Positions 34,876 to 46,354 of a DNA stretch of 64,000 bases are shown one piece after another; position 1 is the stretch's first letter, and every line of letters starts with the position of its first letter. This stretch comes from Cheiracanthium punctorium. Lineage: Eukaryota; Arthropoda; Arachnida; Araneae; Cheiracanthiidae. Both the position numbers and the translations under genes were made by a program. The notes below the pieces were generated by a model. That model searched no databases, had not been told where the DNA came from, and saw only the letters and a list, made by a program, of their open reading frames with translations. The stretch covers positions 620,001 through 684,000 of the forward strand of contig JAWZYV010012519.1 of the NCBI GenBank assembly GCA_038373885.1, written 5' to 3'.

Positions 34876-37800
34876 CCTAGATAACAGTGCATTTTATTCT
34901 GACTTTATTATGAAAAGCAAATGTTATGAAGCTTATTGTGAAATAAACAAATAATATTTTAAGAAAGCATGAGTACTTTTAAAAGAAAATAACATTATTA
35001 TGTTGCTGATATTGCTGATTTGCATTGAAAAAATTCTATCAAATATGTATTTAATTTCAATATTAAAATAAGTTTTTAAAAAAGTGTTAAACTTAAAAAA
35101 AATTAGTTGGTGTTACTTTTAATAATTTTACTTAAAATTTAATAAATGTTTCGTTGATAATCTGTTGAATTTTCGTTTCTTTAACAAATATTCTGTTCTT
35201 CAAGCACAATTATTTGGCTAAACTAGCGCCAATAAAAATTTTGTTAAATTATCAAAATTTAGCTGAATTTAATACGACATATTTTTTCGTGTACATTTCA
35301 GCATTTTACGACCCACATAACTTTATGTTTCCTCTATTAAAAAACACGCAGTTAGATCGCCAAGAGTTACCAAACTACAACGATGTCCAATCGAAGATAG
35401 ATTTATCGAGCGCAAGACAATGAGTGAAAGCAAAAGGGAAAACAAGACAGATTTCAGCTTCGTTAGCTGAGAAATCGACAGGATACGATTGGTCCGCCAT
35501 GCTTCCAAATAGCATCATAAAACTTCTTTTTCCTCGTGCCCGATCGTCCAGCGAAGCAGTAGAAAAATCTTATTGTCCGGCATCCTTAATTGGCGTGCAT
35601 TGTTTCATTTTATGCTTATTTATTTATCTTCCAGTGCTCTATGACTAATGCCAATTACGAGAGTGTTACACACGCACAGGAAGTATTATGGAAGTCTGTT
35701 TGGCAACGCGGCCCAAGCAATTAACGACTATTAACCAAAGGAAAAAGGGGTTTTCTTTTGTCTTGGGCGGCGTCCATTGTGCGCGGCTGCGATTACTAAA
35801 TACCTTTAAGCGTCTCGATGGGTCAGCCTTGGGTGGGGTATGGACGCTGGGATACTTTGAAGAGGGTGTGCGATTTGTATGTCACTTGGCTTTTGTCGTG
35901 ACTTGGGCAAGGTGGTCACCTTGTCCTACTCCAATAGTGACAGATGGAGCCTTAAACGAGCTTTCACCAGAAATTGTATTTAAACAATGATACTATAAGA
36001 GTTCTAGAGCATAGGTCATCCGCTCTGCAAGTTTGAACAGCTCTTGGGAAACCTTCTTAAGAGCCATAACATTGATGTACCTTAAAGCAATTTCAGAAAA
36101 ATACTAAAATGTATGCTAATGAATGTCTGAAAAGGACACAAAAATACTCTTTCTAAAACAAATTTCAGTTCTGACCATATGATACTTAATATGAAAATAG
36201 TGGTAAAGTTGGTACTGAATGTACCACTTTTTGTGAATGGCATACATACTGTTTATCTAGTTTCTTTTTTTCCACTAATTTAAGCAACAAACATTTTTTT
36301 AAAAATCCATCTGTGTTTTAAAACTTAATGATTTCCTTTTCAAATTTTATATTCGTAATTTAAATAGAGTAAATCAAGTCGTTAACTAAATACTCGCATA
36401 AAATGGATAGAACTGAAATAAATTTCTTGCAGGAGCTACCTCTCTTGATATTTTCTGATCCTATTCTTGCTATAAAATGCCCAACTTTTAAAAATCGGGT
36501 GGGAGGTACCATTTAAAATTGTTCCAGTTTGGCCTTAGCTTACTACTAGCAACAACTGAAAAAATTCTGCAAACACAAGGTACCAACAAACTTTTAATAT
36601 TTCTCTTTTTAAATTATTTATTATGTGTACTCGCATGACAAATAATCATTACATTTGAAGAAGCAGAGGATATTAGGATGTATGAACATAGTTCAGAAAT
36701 GCATCTCTATATCCACTGTAAGGTTTTTCAACTTTTATACTTTCGCTATTCGAATTTTTAAAAAGCAAACACCTGCATAGTTTTTCTGATTCCCTTTTCC
36801 AGCTACATCTTATACACAATTATGAAATAAAATCCGTTATAAGTTAGCGGACCATCATGGATTTCTTTTAGAACTAACTGTTCAATAGGAGTTGAACAAT
36901 ATCTTCGAAACCAAATGCCGATGTGAACCGGAATTTCAAGGATAAACGTTCCACTTGCCCCTTCATACATCCAGCCGACCTTGCGGATGCTCCAGTGTAT
37001 GCTTTACCTACCTAAAGAATCATTAAGCCAACGTTTATCCGTGTGCAGTTTCGTCAAAGCATCCCGTCTCCAATCGCCCGCGATTATGGAGATGCGTATG
37101 TTCTCCATCGAATTATTGTATCCGGTGTTAGGATTTTCAAGGAATATATGGTCGTATGCTTGCTTATTCTTGCTTGTCTTTGCGTGCAGCTTTACCGTTT
37201 TTCTACCCCTCGCTTCTTAACATTACCATTCGACCTTGAAGATATTAGAATCACTTTCATATTAATTCTTATCCTTTTCCTTTTTTTTACATGTGCGTTT
37301 AATGAATTGAAGAAGGGGAAAAAACGACTGCAATTTTTTTTCCCAGTTTCGAAAATCACGACTTTTCTTGGATGAAAAAATCACTAAATGTATTTTTTGG
37401 CCGGGATGTTTATTGTGTTAATTAAGACTATTGTAGATTCATATTCGGTAATATTGTATAGATCGAAATGTAAAGAAAATTTTTTATTTTTTATTAGTAT
37501 TAATAAATGTTTCTATTTATAAATTTATTTTTATGTAAATCTTTTTATAAATGTAAAATACAACATTTATTTATATACATAAATGGCCACTGCACAAAAT
37601 ATCCATTGTATCTATTGTAAAGTCCCTATTGCAATAAAAAATTATATTTTTATGTAACATAAATCAATTTCATTCCATCTAATAAATATTTATGTAGGGA
37701 AAACACTTTTAGTTTAAACTTTCTTTAAAAGTTCAGTTCTTCTGATTGATTGATTAATTGATAAATAAATTTCAATTTTACGCAGTTTACTAGTACGTTA

Positions 37801-38399
37801 CTCGAAAGTTTTTAAAAGGCAGATTTCCGCTGAATAGATGTGCATTTAAATAGAGCAGAAAATATTTCTGCTTAAGACAAATTTCCGCTTTATAAATATG
37901 CTACAACAGACAAATTTTACTGTTCTTAAATCTTTTTATTGATTTCTTTTTCAATAAAATAGTCTTAATTCTATAATTAATGCCTTTACCTATAGAATTT
38001 TTCAAACCTTTATTTATAATATTTAACTAATTTCTTAACTACGTTACGAGTCTGATATATACATACTCATTCTGCTATCAACCGCATTTAAAAGTTATAT
38101 AAATAATGTAAAAACTAAATGTGCTAGGCTATTTTTTGCAAGCTTTTAAAGATCAGAAAATACGCAAACAAGTATTTATTCGAAAATATTAGTGCCCGAC
38201 ACTACTTCTAAGAAATTTTAAAAAATTTTAATATCTGCCTCAAATTTCGAGTCATTTACGAAAATCGTAAAACAAACAAACAAAAAAAAAGTTTTGATTT
38301 TCTTTTAATAATTTGATCGAAGAGATCAAAGCAAATATTGCATTTTCCCCATACTGAAACTCGATGAATCACGATCATGAGAAAGAGATGCAGGGCAAT
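34876..38399. other. Non-coding DNA with a complex island at about 35.5-36.0 kb
   Basis: Two overlapping frames at 35688-35990 and 36981-37375 are longer than most but have no recognisable domain. The sequence at about 35690-35960 is clearly less AT-rich than its surroundings and may be a regulatory element. Confidence 0.4.
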
Positions 38400-38690
38400 T
38401 CAAGCATTTCGTTCGCAAAATCAATTTTGAACATCCAGAAACTTTTGGAACAATCATTCTGGAACATATTGGAATATTAATAAACATTCTCAAGCATTCT
38501 TCGAAAAACTTTTAACTCGATTCTCAAGTGCTTCTCCAATTTCCCATTCAATGTCCATGCTCCGACATTCCAGAACATCCTGTGTGGACCACTCTAGAAC
38601 ATTCAGAAACATTCTAGTAAATCTTGGCCACTTTGGCACTCGATTCTTAGCTGCTTGATCAACTTCTTTTAAGAAGTCCATTGATGTGAT
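38400..38690. repeat. GAAnnTTC-rich segment, probably a degenerate repeat
   Basis: Words such as ATTCTGGAACAT, CATTCCAGAACATCC and TCTAGAACATTCAGAAACAT recur over about 250 bp, as if built from a degenerate unit around GAACATTC. A minus-strand frame (38490-38681) results from this but does not look like a gene. Confidence 0.4.
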
Positions 38691-41600
38691 GCCTTCTTTT
38701 CTTTTCCATATCTCGTAATGCAGTCTTGCTCTCCCAATTTTAAACCATCTTCATAGATGGGGGGAAGGGAGTAGATACCATATAACTCTGGTTATGCACT
38801 AATTGGCAGCGAAATTTTAGCAGAACGCACAAAAAAAGCACAATTTCTTGTACTGTAAGTATACATTGATTTGTTTCCTGCCATCATAATTTCAATTTAA
38901 AAGAAATGCGTTTGGCATCGTTAAAAAATATTTAAAGTCTAATAAATTTGTTTTCTTTGTTAATATCAGAAATTCCGTTTAGTCATTACATTTTAATTTA
39001 ATAATTTTGTTCAGATAAGAGTGATCTGAAAAACGTAGAAAATAAACGAAAACGGTATTTAAAAATGGCATTTTCGTGAGTTATGTACCAAGCACGCATA
39101 AATTATTGGCTATTTTACAGCAAAGATTAAAATTACTTCCTACGTCGAAAATTAAATTCAACTTCAAATACCGTTCGAACAGGTTTTCTAATTACTTTTA
39201 TTTTCCACAGCAACAGCCGATATTAAAATTCCGAAGGCATTATCTCCCCTGCGATATCTCCAAGAAGTTAACCAGCCACCAAAAAAAATAAATAAATAAA
39301 ATAGAAGAGAAAAACCAGCTTCGCGCTTTAACCGTATCCGTACTTCATTTCCAATCAATACATAAATTACACATTGGGCGTCAGAGAGAAAGAAAGAAAA
39401 AATCCTACAAGAAATAAACATCAGGATGTATATATGCATTTCTGTAACATGATCCCAACCCTTTCTTTGCTCCATATTCGAAAAGCGATCGAACGTTTAA
39501 AAAACAAGTAGCGACCCCTTTCTCTTCTCTCTCAATACAGTCCGAGAATAACCCTTGAGGCAGGGAGGGGGGCCCTTGCCCGGGGGCCCGATGGCCCCAT
39601 TGATGACGACGATGATCTCTGACGCCACACCTGCACCTCGGGCGTCATTTATTCAGGTGACAAGGGATTTCGAGGGGGGAAAATTACGATGGCACGTCAG
39701 ATCGATAGGGAAATGTATGCTAATGAGTCGGTGAGAGTAGTATTGGTCTAGCGTATATGTCACACTGTTGATTTCGATACAATGGAAAGTCCACTTCCGA
39801 TAACAATGATAGATTTCGGGGCGATTTATTAAGTGCTATAATTTTTTTTTCTTTTTCCTAGGTCATGTTCGAATGAGATCAAAAGTGTGAATTGCGTACC
39901 AGCTTACAACAGAAGCTGTAGGTTTTTTTTTTTTTTTCTGAAAAGAAGATTTCGCACATTTTTTAAGTTGTCAGTTATCCTTATCGATAAATGTCCGATT
40001 ATGCTAACCTGACAATTTTACATTTTGACAACATTTAAAGTAATTTTTTCTTGGAGATTAAAAAAAAGGGAAAGAAAAGAAAAGAGCCTTTTTGAATGTG
40101 GTACATAAAAGAAGGATAGCGTGAGGGAAATTTTAGCTATGCAATGAAATATCATACAACAGTTAATATTGACTGAAGTCAGGGGTAATATTAGTAATTA
40201 ACGGTATAAATGGTACTTATACTGTATAGATCATTTATACGGTACTATATTAGAACCTGTGCTCGCATATTTAACGCTCACGTAAAGATTAATGACGTTA
40301 TATGTAAGTAAGCTTCACTGTGCCAATATACATTTTACGTCGAGAAAGAGTAGCCAGGAATTTCATAATCCCGAATTCAGTTAGTTTTCCTATTCTAGTT
40401 GCGAATGGAAGGGAAAAACCTTTAAGGGGAACTTTGAATCCCACCAGTAGACTCCTGAAAATGCCCATAATTTATATTATTTTTCTAAAATTTAACCTAC
40501 TGATTAGCATGCTGACAAAGAAAACCTCTTTCCCCTAGCTCTTACCGAGAAATTTTTCTGGATTGCCCCTGCCTCTTCCTCCAGAAGAATTAAAATACAC
40601 AGTTAAATAAAATAGGACCTTTTTGTTGCATAAAGCGAGATTAATATATATTAAACTTAATTTTTTACGTTCATTATTTACCGCCTAACACTGGACCATT
40701 GTTCCGCTATTTGAACTCCAATGTGACAACACCTTCAACATAACGTCTCAAAACTGTTTTCCGACTTTTACTTTTATCAGTTTGGTGTTTAAGAAGATTT
40801 AATGTAAAACACTTGGGTGTTTTAAGTAAGAATGCAATTAATAATTAATTAAATACTATGCTTTCAAAGAAACATTTATGTGGTCAAAATATCTTCGGAT
40901 TGGCTTTTTTTAATCTTAACTAAATGAATTTCTGAAGTCATTTTATGCGCTTTATTAATTATTTTTTAAATCCAGTTCTAACTATCATTCAATAAAATTT
41001 TATTTATAATTATTTAATTTAAAAAAAATTTGCTATTATGTGGACCATCGCTATACAAGCTAATAATATTAGCAACATCTATTAAAGTACGTTGTCACAC
41101 TTATTTTTCGAACGTATGGATAAAAATGAAGAAAAGACATAATAAGCTCAAAACTAATGAAAATAACTAGTTATGAAAATAAAAGTTGAAAAGAGTAAAT
41201 AAATAAACGAATAAATTAACATCCATGAATTATTTTACTTTCGCAAGCAAACGGTCACTTGCACCAAACAAGAACTCGGCGTGGGTTAATACCTGATCGG
41301 TGACATTAATTTTGGCGGAATTAAAAATCTACACCCGGACTATCATGTCAGAATTAACATTCTGAATCATTAATTGGCATGAGCGAACGCCGCTAGAATG
41401 TCGCTCAGGGATTTTTTTACTTGTTTCTGGGGAAAAACTGCGTCCTCATTAACCCCGAGCGGAATTAACCTGGTTATTGACATGTACAGCATCGCAGCCT
41501 TAATAGGGAAGATATCAGGAAAAAGAATCATCCGTCAATACAAAAAGAGATAGATCTGTCCCTCCGAAGGAAAAAGATGCTCTAGAAGAAGGGTCAGAGC

Positions 41601-42271
41601 ACTTTGTTAATATTCGAGGAACTGATTCGGAGACGATGCTAATTGACTTAACAATGAGGAATCATTTGCTCTCTCTTTCTCTGTTTAACAGTTAATCACC
41701 CGAGGCAAATCTGATTATACTTTTCCGCTGGCACACCTTTTTCAACACTACCATTTTTCTTTTCTTTTTCTTTTTCTTAACAAAACCAAAGCAAGTTTCC
41801 CTAACGCACACAATAGCACCAGTTTTAGAATTTTGCTCTCAAAGCTAATCAAAATTTTTGTCTAAAAGATGCTATTTGTGATTTTTACTTTAAAGCCCAT
41901 TCCCTGCTGGAGATGGGTTTTTGCACCATTAATTTAATAAGCAGTAGGGTTCCGTTGTTTTTAAAATCTGATTATTTTGAAGAGAGTTCAGAAAAAATAC
42001 CGATTTTTTTTTTTTCAGGAGAAAGACGTCCATGAAAAAACGTACATTTATTTGCGACTGAAACCAGATAGGAATGAAAGCTGGCTACTTACATTACATG
42101 TCTCGGCTTCATTTATGCAATCCCTGCTCTTAATTCACGCCTTAACAAGTCAATGAGTTGATATTATTCCTGAAATCTGCCTATTCCGAATTTCCGCTAA
42201 AACGAACAGTGTTCAGTCTCAATTAGTTCGGAATAGCGGGAATCTAGTTAGTTTAGTATAGTATTGATAGT
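38691..42271. other. Non-coding DNA with two complex islands
   Basis: Two stretches stand out as less AT-rich. One is 39480-39740, with a G/C-rich core, E-box CACCTG or CAGGTG words and an ATGCTAAT POU-like word. The other is 41250-41720, with several TTAAT/ATTA homeobox-type words in otherwise complex sequence. They look like candidate enhancers. A 10-bp inverted repeat CTATTCCGAA/TTCGGAATAG (42181-42190 and 42227-42236) lies just outside the large element. Confidence 0.35.
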
Positions 42272-42277
42272 ATTATT
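42272..42277. repeat. 6-bp target site duplication, left
   Basis: ATTATT directly before the left end of the palindromic element, repeated at 56535-56540 directly after its right end. Confidence 0.8.
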
Positions 42278-42433
42278 AGTAGTAGATAAACGACAGTTCT
42301 GCCCATGCGGTACCATGTTAATTCTGCGGTACGCCGTTCGGATGTTGTCCCTGGGCTGAGCGGGGAAGGGGGGCGTGGTCGGACCGGATGCTAAGACCGG
42401 ATGTTCGAAGGGTTGATAAGATTTTTTTTTCCT

Positions 42434-42690
42434 TTTTTCAAATAAGGGGACTTGTAATTTTTTCAGACTTTAAGATATTTTTGAAATAAGGGTACTTGGA
42501 AAAATTTTCAGATTGTGACATATTTTTCAAATAAGGGTACTTGTAATTTTTTCAGATTGTGACATATTTTACAAATAAGAGGACTTGGAAAAATTTTCAG
42601 ACTTTAACAATTTTTCAAATAAGGAGACTTGTAATTTTTTCAGACTTTAACATTTAGTATCAAAATAAGAGACTTTGACATAATTTTAAA
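42434..42690. repeat. Subterminal tandem array, 44-45 bp unit (left arm)
   Basis: About six units marked by AAATAAGGG(G/T)ACTTG followed by a run and TTTTCAGA. Unit starts fall near 42441, 42485, 42530, 42574, 42618 and 42664. Two unit types (TTGTAATTTTTTCAG and TTGGAAAAATTTTCAG) largely alternate, hinting at a higher-order dimer. Position close to the terminus could suit a role in replication, packaging or integrase binding, but that is speculation. Confidence 0.85.
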
Positions 42691-43007
42691 TAAGCTATAT
42701 GAATTAAACCTGAAATAAAAAATTTTATTATAAAATGAGGACCCACCAGCCGCCCGGTAGAATTCGCCTACCGCCTCATTTCAAATAAAAATTCTTACTG
42801 TGCCTTTCCCCATCACGCTAGCCTCGCATGAATGGAGACAGGGCGTAGCACAGAGGATGCGTTGTTGTTTTTGTTTCTTTAAATAATAATTAACTATGTG
42901 GAGCAAAGAAATGAACAACATCCCCAGGAGGATTTAGTTTTCTTTACCATTTAGTAATAGAACCAATGCAAATTGAATAAATGCTGCTTAATACATACTT
43001 CTAATTT

Positions 43008-43195
43008 TTGTATACCGTTTAAGATTATAGCATATATTTAATAAGTAACAGTTTACTAGAATATTAAAGTAGGGTTTAGGATACCCATACATTTTCTACA
43101 AATTTCTTCTACTGTTAGGGAAGTGAGAAAATTATACCATAGAACGATTTTAGTACCTATAGTTTTTACAAATAATGATTTAGATAGTGTATGAA
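43008..43195. repeat. Direct duplication flanking the AT array, outer copy (left arm)
   Basis: Begins TTTTTGTATACCG and carries TTAGGATACCCATACATTTT and GAAAATTATACCATAG. The same blocks in the same order recur at 43582-43727, on the other side of the AT-rich array. The mirror copies are near 55617-55804 and 55083-55228. Confidence 0.8.
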
Positions 43196-43239
43196 CTTTT
43201 TTATCTAAACATTTTTTTTTTTTTCTTAAGAGATTTTTA

Positions 43240-43575
43240 CCCAAGTTTTAATTTTAAGTTAAATAAGTAATTTTACAACAAATATTTTTTTAACCAACAG
43301 TTTTAATTTTAAGTTAAATAATTTTACAACATTTTTTTAAAATTAATTTTACAACAAATATTTTTTTTAATCAAGAGTTAATTTATTTTTTTACCAAGTT
43401 TTAATTTTAAGTTAAATAATTTTACTACAAATATTTTTTTACCAAGTTTTAATTTTAAGTTAATAATTAATTTTACAACAAATTTTTTTTTAATCAAATG
43501 TTTTTAATTTATCAAGAAAAAAAAATTTAATCAAGTGTTTTTAATTTATCAAGAAAAAAAATTTTAATCAAGAGT
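43240..43575. repeat. AT-rich tandem array, about 50-bp unit (left arm)
   Basis: Irregular repeats of AGTTTTAATTTTAAGTTAA followed by TAATTTTACAACAAATATTT. The right part shifts to a shorter TTTTTAATTTATCAAG unit. Confidence 0.8.
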
Positions 43576-43581
43576 TTTAAT

Positions 43582-43727
43582 TTTTTGTATACCGTATTTT
43601 TGTTAAGTAGCCGTTTAACATTAAAGTAGGATTTAGGATACCCATACATTTTCTACAAATTTAATCTACTGTTAGGCAAGTGAGAAAATTATACCATAGA
43701 AAGATTTTTACAAATAATGATATAGTC
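43582..43727. repeat. Direct duplication flanking the AT array, inner copy (left arm)
   Basis: Diverged partner of 43008-43195. It starts TTTTTGTATACCG and keeps the ACCCATACATTTTCTACAAA block. Confidence 0.8.
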
Positions 43728-44369
43728 TTATATTCTATTGCGAGAAAATCACTTTACCCATATATCCCCCAAAACTCAAGTTTTTGTATACGAAATGCAT
43801 GAATACGCGTTAGATCCCCTTAGAAAGTCTTCCTACCAAGGCACCCCTCATCCTATGCAGATACCCCCGCGTGCAGGTTTACCTTAAAGCACAAACAAAC
43901 AAAGTATTTATCTAAACATTTTTTCTTACCCACACATTTTTGATAAATCTTAGGCAGCGATTATACTAGTTTATATTTTCTATAGATCAATTAGAGGGAA
44001 AAATGGCATTTTTATTAATCCTACAAAATATTCTTACTGTATATCCCAAGTAGAGTAACTTGATTTATAGAATTTCAATACGATACGAGTTAGATTGTTT
44101 ATGTGCAACACTCATTGCAGTTTGACTATGAAAGCATAATTTTATACATGCATTAATATTTTTAGAGGTATGCACTTAACCTATTTTATAGAAAGGTGAG
44201 CATAAACTTTTAGACTAGATAGTACTATTGTTAGAAAGTTGAACTATTGGAAATAAAAATTGAAGATCCGTTTTAGCACAATTGCATGTACATAAAATAT
44301 CTTTCAATACTTAGATAGTTTAAATCACAAATCATTACTTAAACTAAAAAATACAAGGTTTTTACTTAC

Positions 44370-45951
44370 GTGAAGGGACATCTTCGAGTCTCTGGACAAA
44401 GTACCAACATCTATACGGCTAGCAAGACCGGAAAATCGAATAATGATTTAAAATACATTATCCCTAATTCCCGGTCCAACTAGCACATGTTCATTCATTC
44501 TTAATCTTGGCTGAAAATATTAATAATATTTTGACACTAAAAACAAAATAACACATTTGAAGATATTAAACGCTTTAAAAGTACTTTTTTCTTATAACAA
44601 TTTATCAGATTCACAATGCTATTTTATGTAGGATAAAATTAGTTAGCAAGCGAAAATTTAATCTTAGTTAGAATTTACTGAAATACAAATACCATGCATG
44701 CCTTATTTTCTATTTGGAGAAAGCCCTCAAACCCCAGTTTTTGTATACAAACTGCATAAAGTACTTCTACCGATAATGCTATTAATATTAATTACACTGG
44801 ATTACCAACTTAAAATTTCGCAAAACACCAAAATACAGAAAAACATACATTAACAAAAAAATCACACTTAAAAGTACAACACATCAAAAGTGCAACTATA
44901 AGAACCACATAATTATTTTCAATTAGAATTACGGTATCAACTTATATGTAACTAAAATAATAGAAAATATTACACTTACCCTGTACTTGTACACGCGAGA
45001 GGTGAAAATAATAAAAATACATAATAATTCACAAAAGAATGATTGAAGTAAAATCCACGTGCCTGTGATATTGCTGATAACAGAAATTTAGAGATAAGAG
45101 AGTGCCTTGAGGCTCTACAGAGCCGGTACAATAAGAGTTGGCCAGTTTGCCGATAAGATAAAACCAGGGAGGGTGCTAGGGGTATGCAATTGGGGACACG
45201 TGTTTCATTCTGCGTTCAAAAATGGGGACTTATGGATTAAGATCATGTTAGATTAAAGCCATTTCAATAAAAATCTATCCTTTTTGTAAACATGGGCATT
45301 ATATCCTAAATTAAAATATCAAAGTTAAGCTACAACGATTAATATATTTTATATATATATTAATATATTTAATTATTAATATAGTTTAGGAAAATAATGA
45401 ATCATTAAATTAATTTCTGTGAAACAATTAGCAAAGAGCATTATACTAAAGCAAATTATTTTTGTTAAGTTTTGATAAATTATAGGCATTGCAGATGAAT
45501 GAGTTCACGTATAAAATAGGTATTATTATTATTGTTTAAAACAATTTTTAGACTAATAAACTAAAATTTTTATTTAATAAAGTCATAAACTAAAATTATT
45601 AATTAAAACTTGTTAATAAATTAAACATATCAAAATTTTTACACTCAATTTTTTTTATAGACTTAAATTTTACAAAGACATCCTTTTAATAAATTCATAA
45701 ACTAAAACAATTTTTACAATAATAAACTAAAATATTTATTTAATAAAGTCATAAACTGAAATTATTAATGAAAACCTTTTAATAAATTAAACTGATTACT
45801 CTAAAAGATAGCTAATCACAACATATATCGGAAAAAATATAAGCAATTATAATATCTGAAAAATACCGGACAACACTCTTGTTACATGCGGACAAAACAT
45901 CTGTTTGCACGGCTAAAGTATTCTTAGGTATCCGTTGCAGGAGAACTTACC
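44370..45951 (-). other. Candidate outward-facing spliced transcript, left arm (mirror)
   Basis: Mirror of the signals at 52859-54440. It has donors of GTAAGT type at 45950, 44979 and 44369 and acceptors just above 45073 and 44510 (minus strand), giving candidate exons ending at 45951, and at 44980-45073 and 44370-44510. No long reading frame results. Confidence 0.3.
45541..45793. repeat. Two direct repeats of about 86 bp (left arm)
   Basis: 45541-45626 and 45707-45793 share ACAATTTTTA, AATAAACTAAAAT and TATTTAATAAAGTCATAAAC in order. They are mirrored in the right arm near 53017-53269. Confidence 0.75.
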
Positions 45952-46059
45952 TACGCCCAACCTACAAACTCTACAAATTTAACGGCAACTGATTTTCTCT
46001 TATCAGGTATCACAGATCAGATAAGAGATAAGGAAGTGACATGCGCAGAAGACACCTGA

Positions 46060-46354
46060 TAGTGACGTGTGCAAATCTGTGTTGATTGAATATCCGCTAG
46101 GTTCGTTGGCAGGATGTGCTATTTACAATTAGAGGCAACTCTCAGAACAGGCTAAGACAAGTTAGATGATGCAATATCTACAGGGTTGAGGAAGGTAGAG
46201 GGCGCTTGGGTAATCGCATGATTTTTTAAAGAACCAGTATAGAGACATTTTAGTTAGATAAAGTGGTCAGGTGTGTGTTGCGAGACTACCTTTACACTGT
46301 GTGCGCCTATACTTAAGACGTGCGTTTTAATTGATTTTTCGCCAAGTTTCAAAA
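46060..46354 (+). promoter_or_regulatory. Probable promoter / 5' region of the left-arm gene
   Basis: A relatively G/C-richer stretch between the candidate outward exon and the gene's ATG. No clear TATA box. It contains several GATA-type words (TTATCAGG, AGATAAG). Given the outward splice donor at 45950 it may work in both directions. Confidence 0.3.

Noticed and set aside
35688..35990. 100-codon frame in a less AT-rich island
   Set aside because: No domain and a residue mix unlike a protein. Low AT content alone lengthens chance frames.
37043..37375. 110-codon hydrophobic frame overlapping another frame
   Set aside because: The Phe/Leu/Ile-rich stretch comes from T-rich DNA. There is no signal-peptide logic, homology or splice context.
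46331..46354. Eight-codon upstream extension of the left-arm gene
   Set aside because: It begins with TTG rather than ATG. The first ATG at 46355 has A at -3 and is the sensible start. The same applies to 52456-52479 in the right arm and to 12782-12829 before the Gag-Pol ATG.
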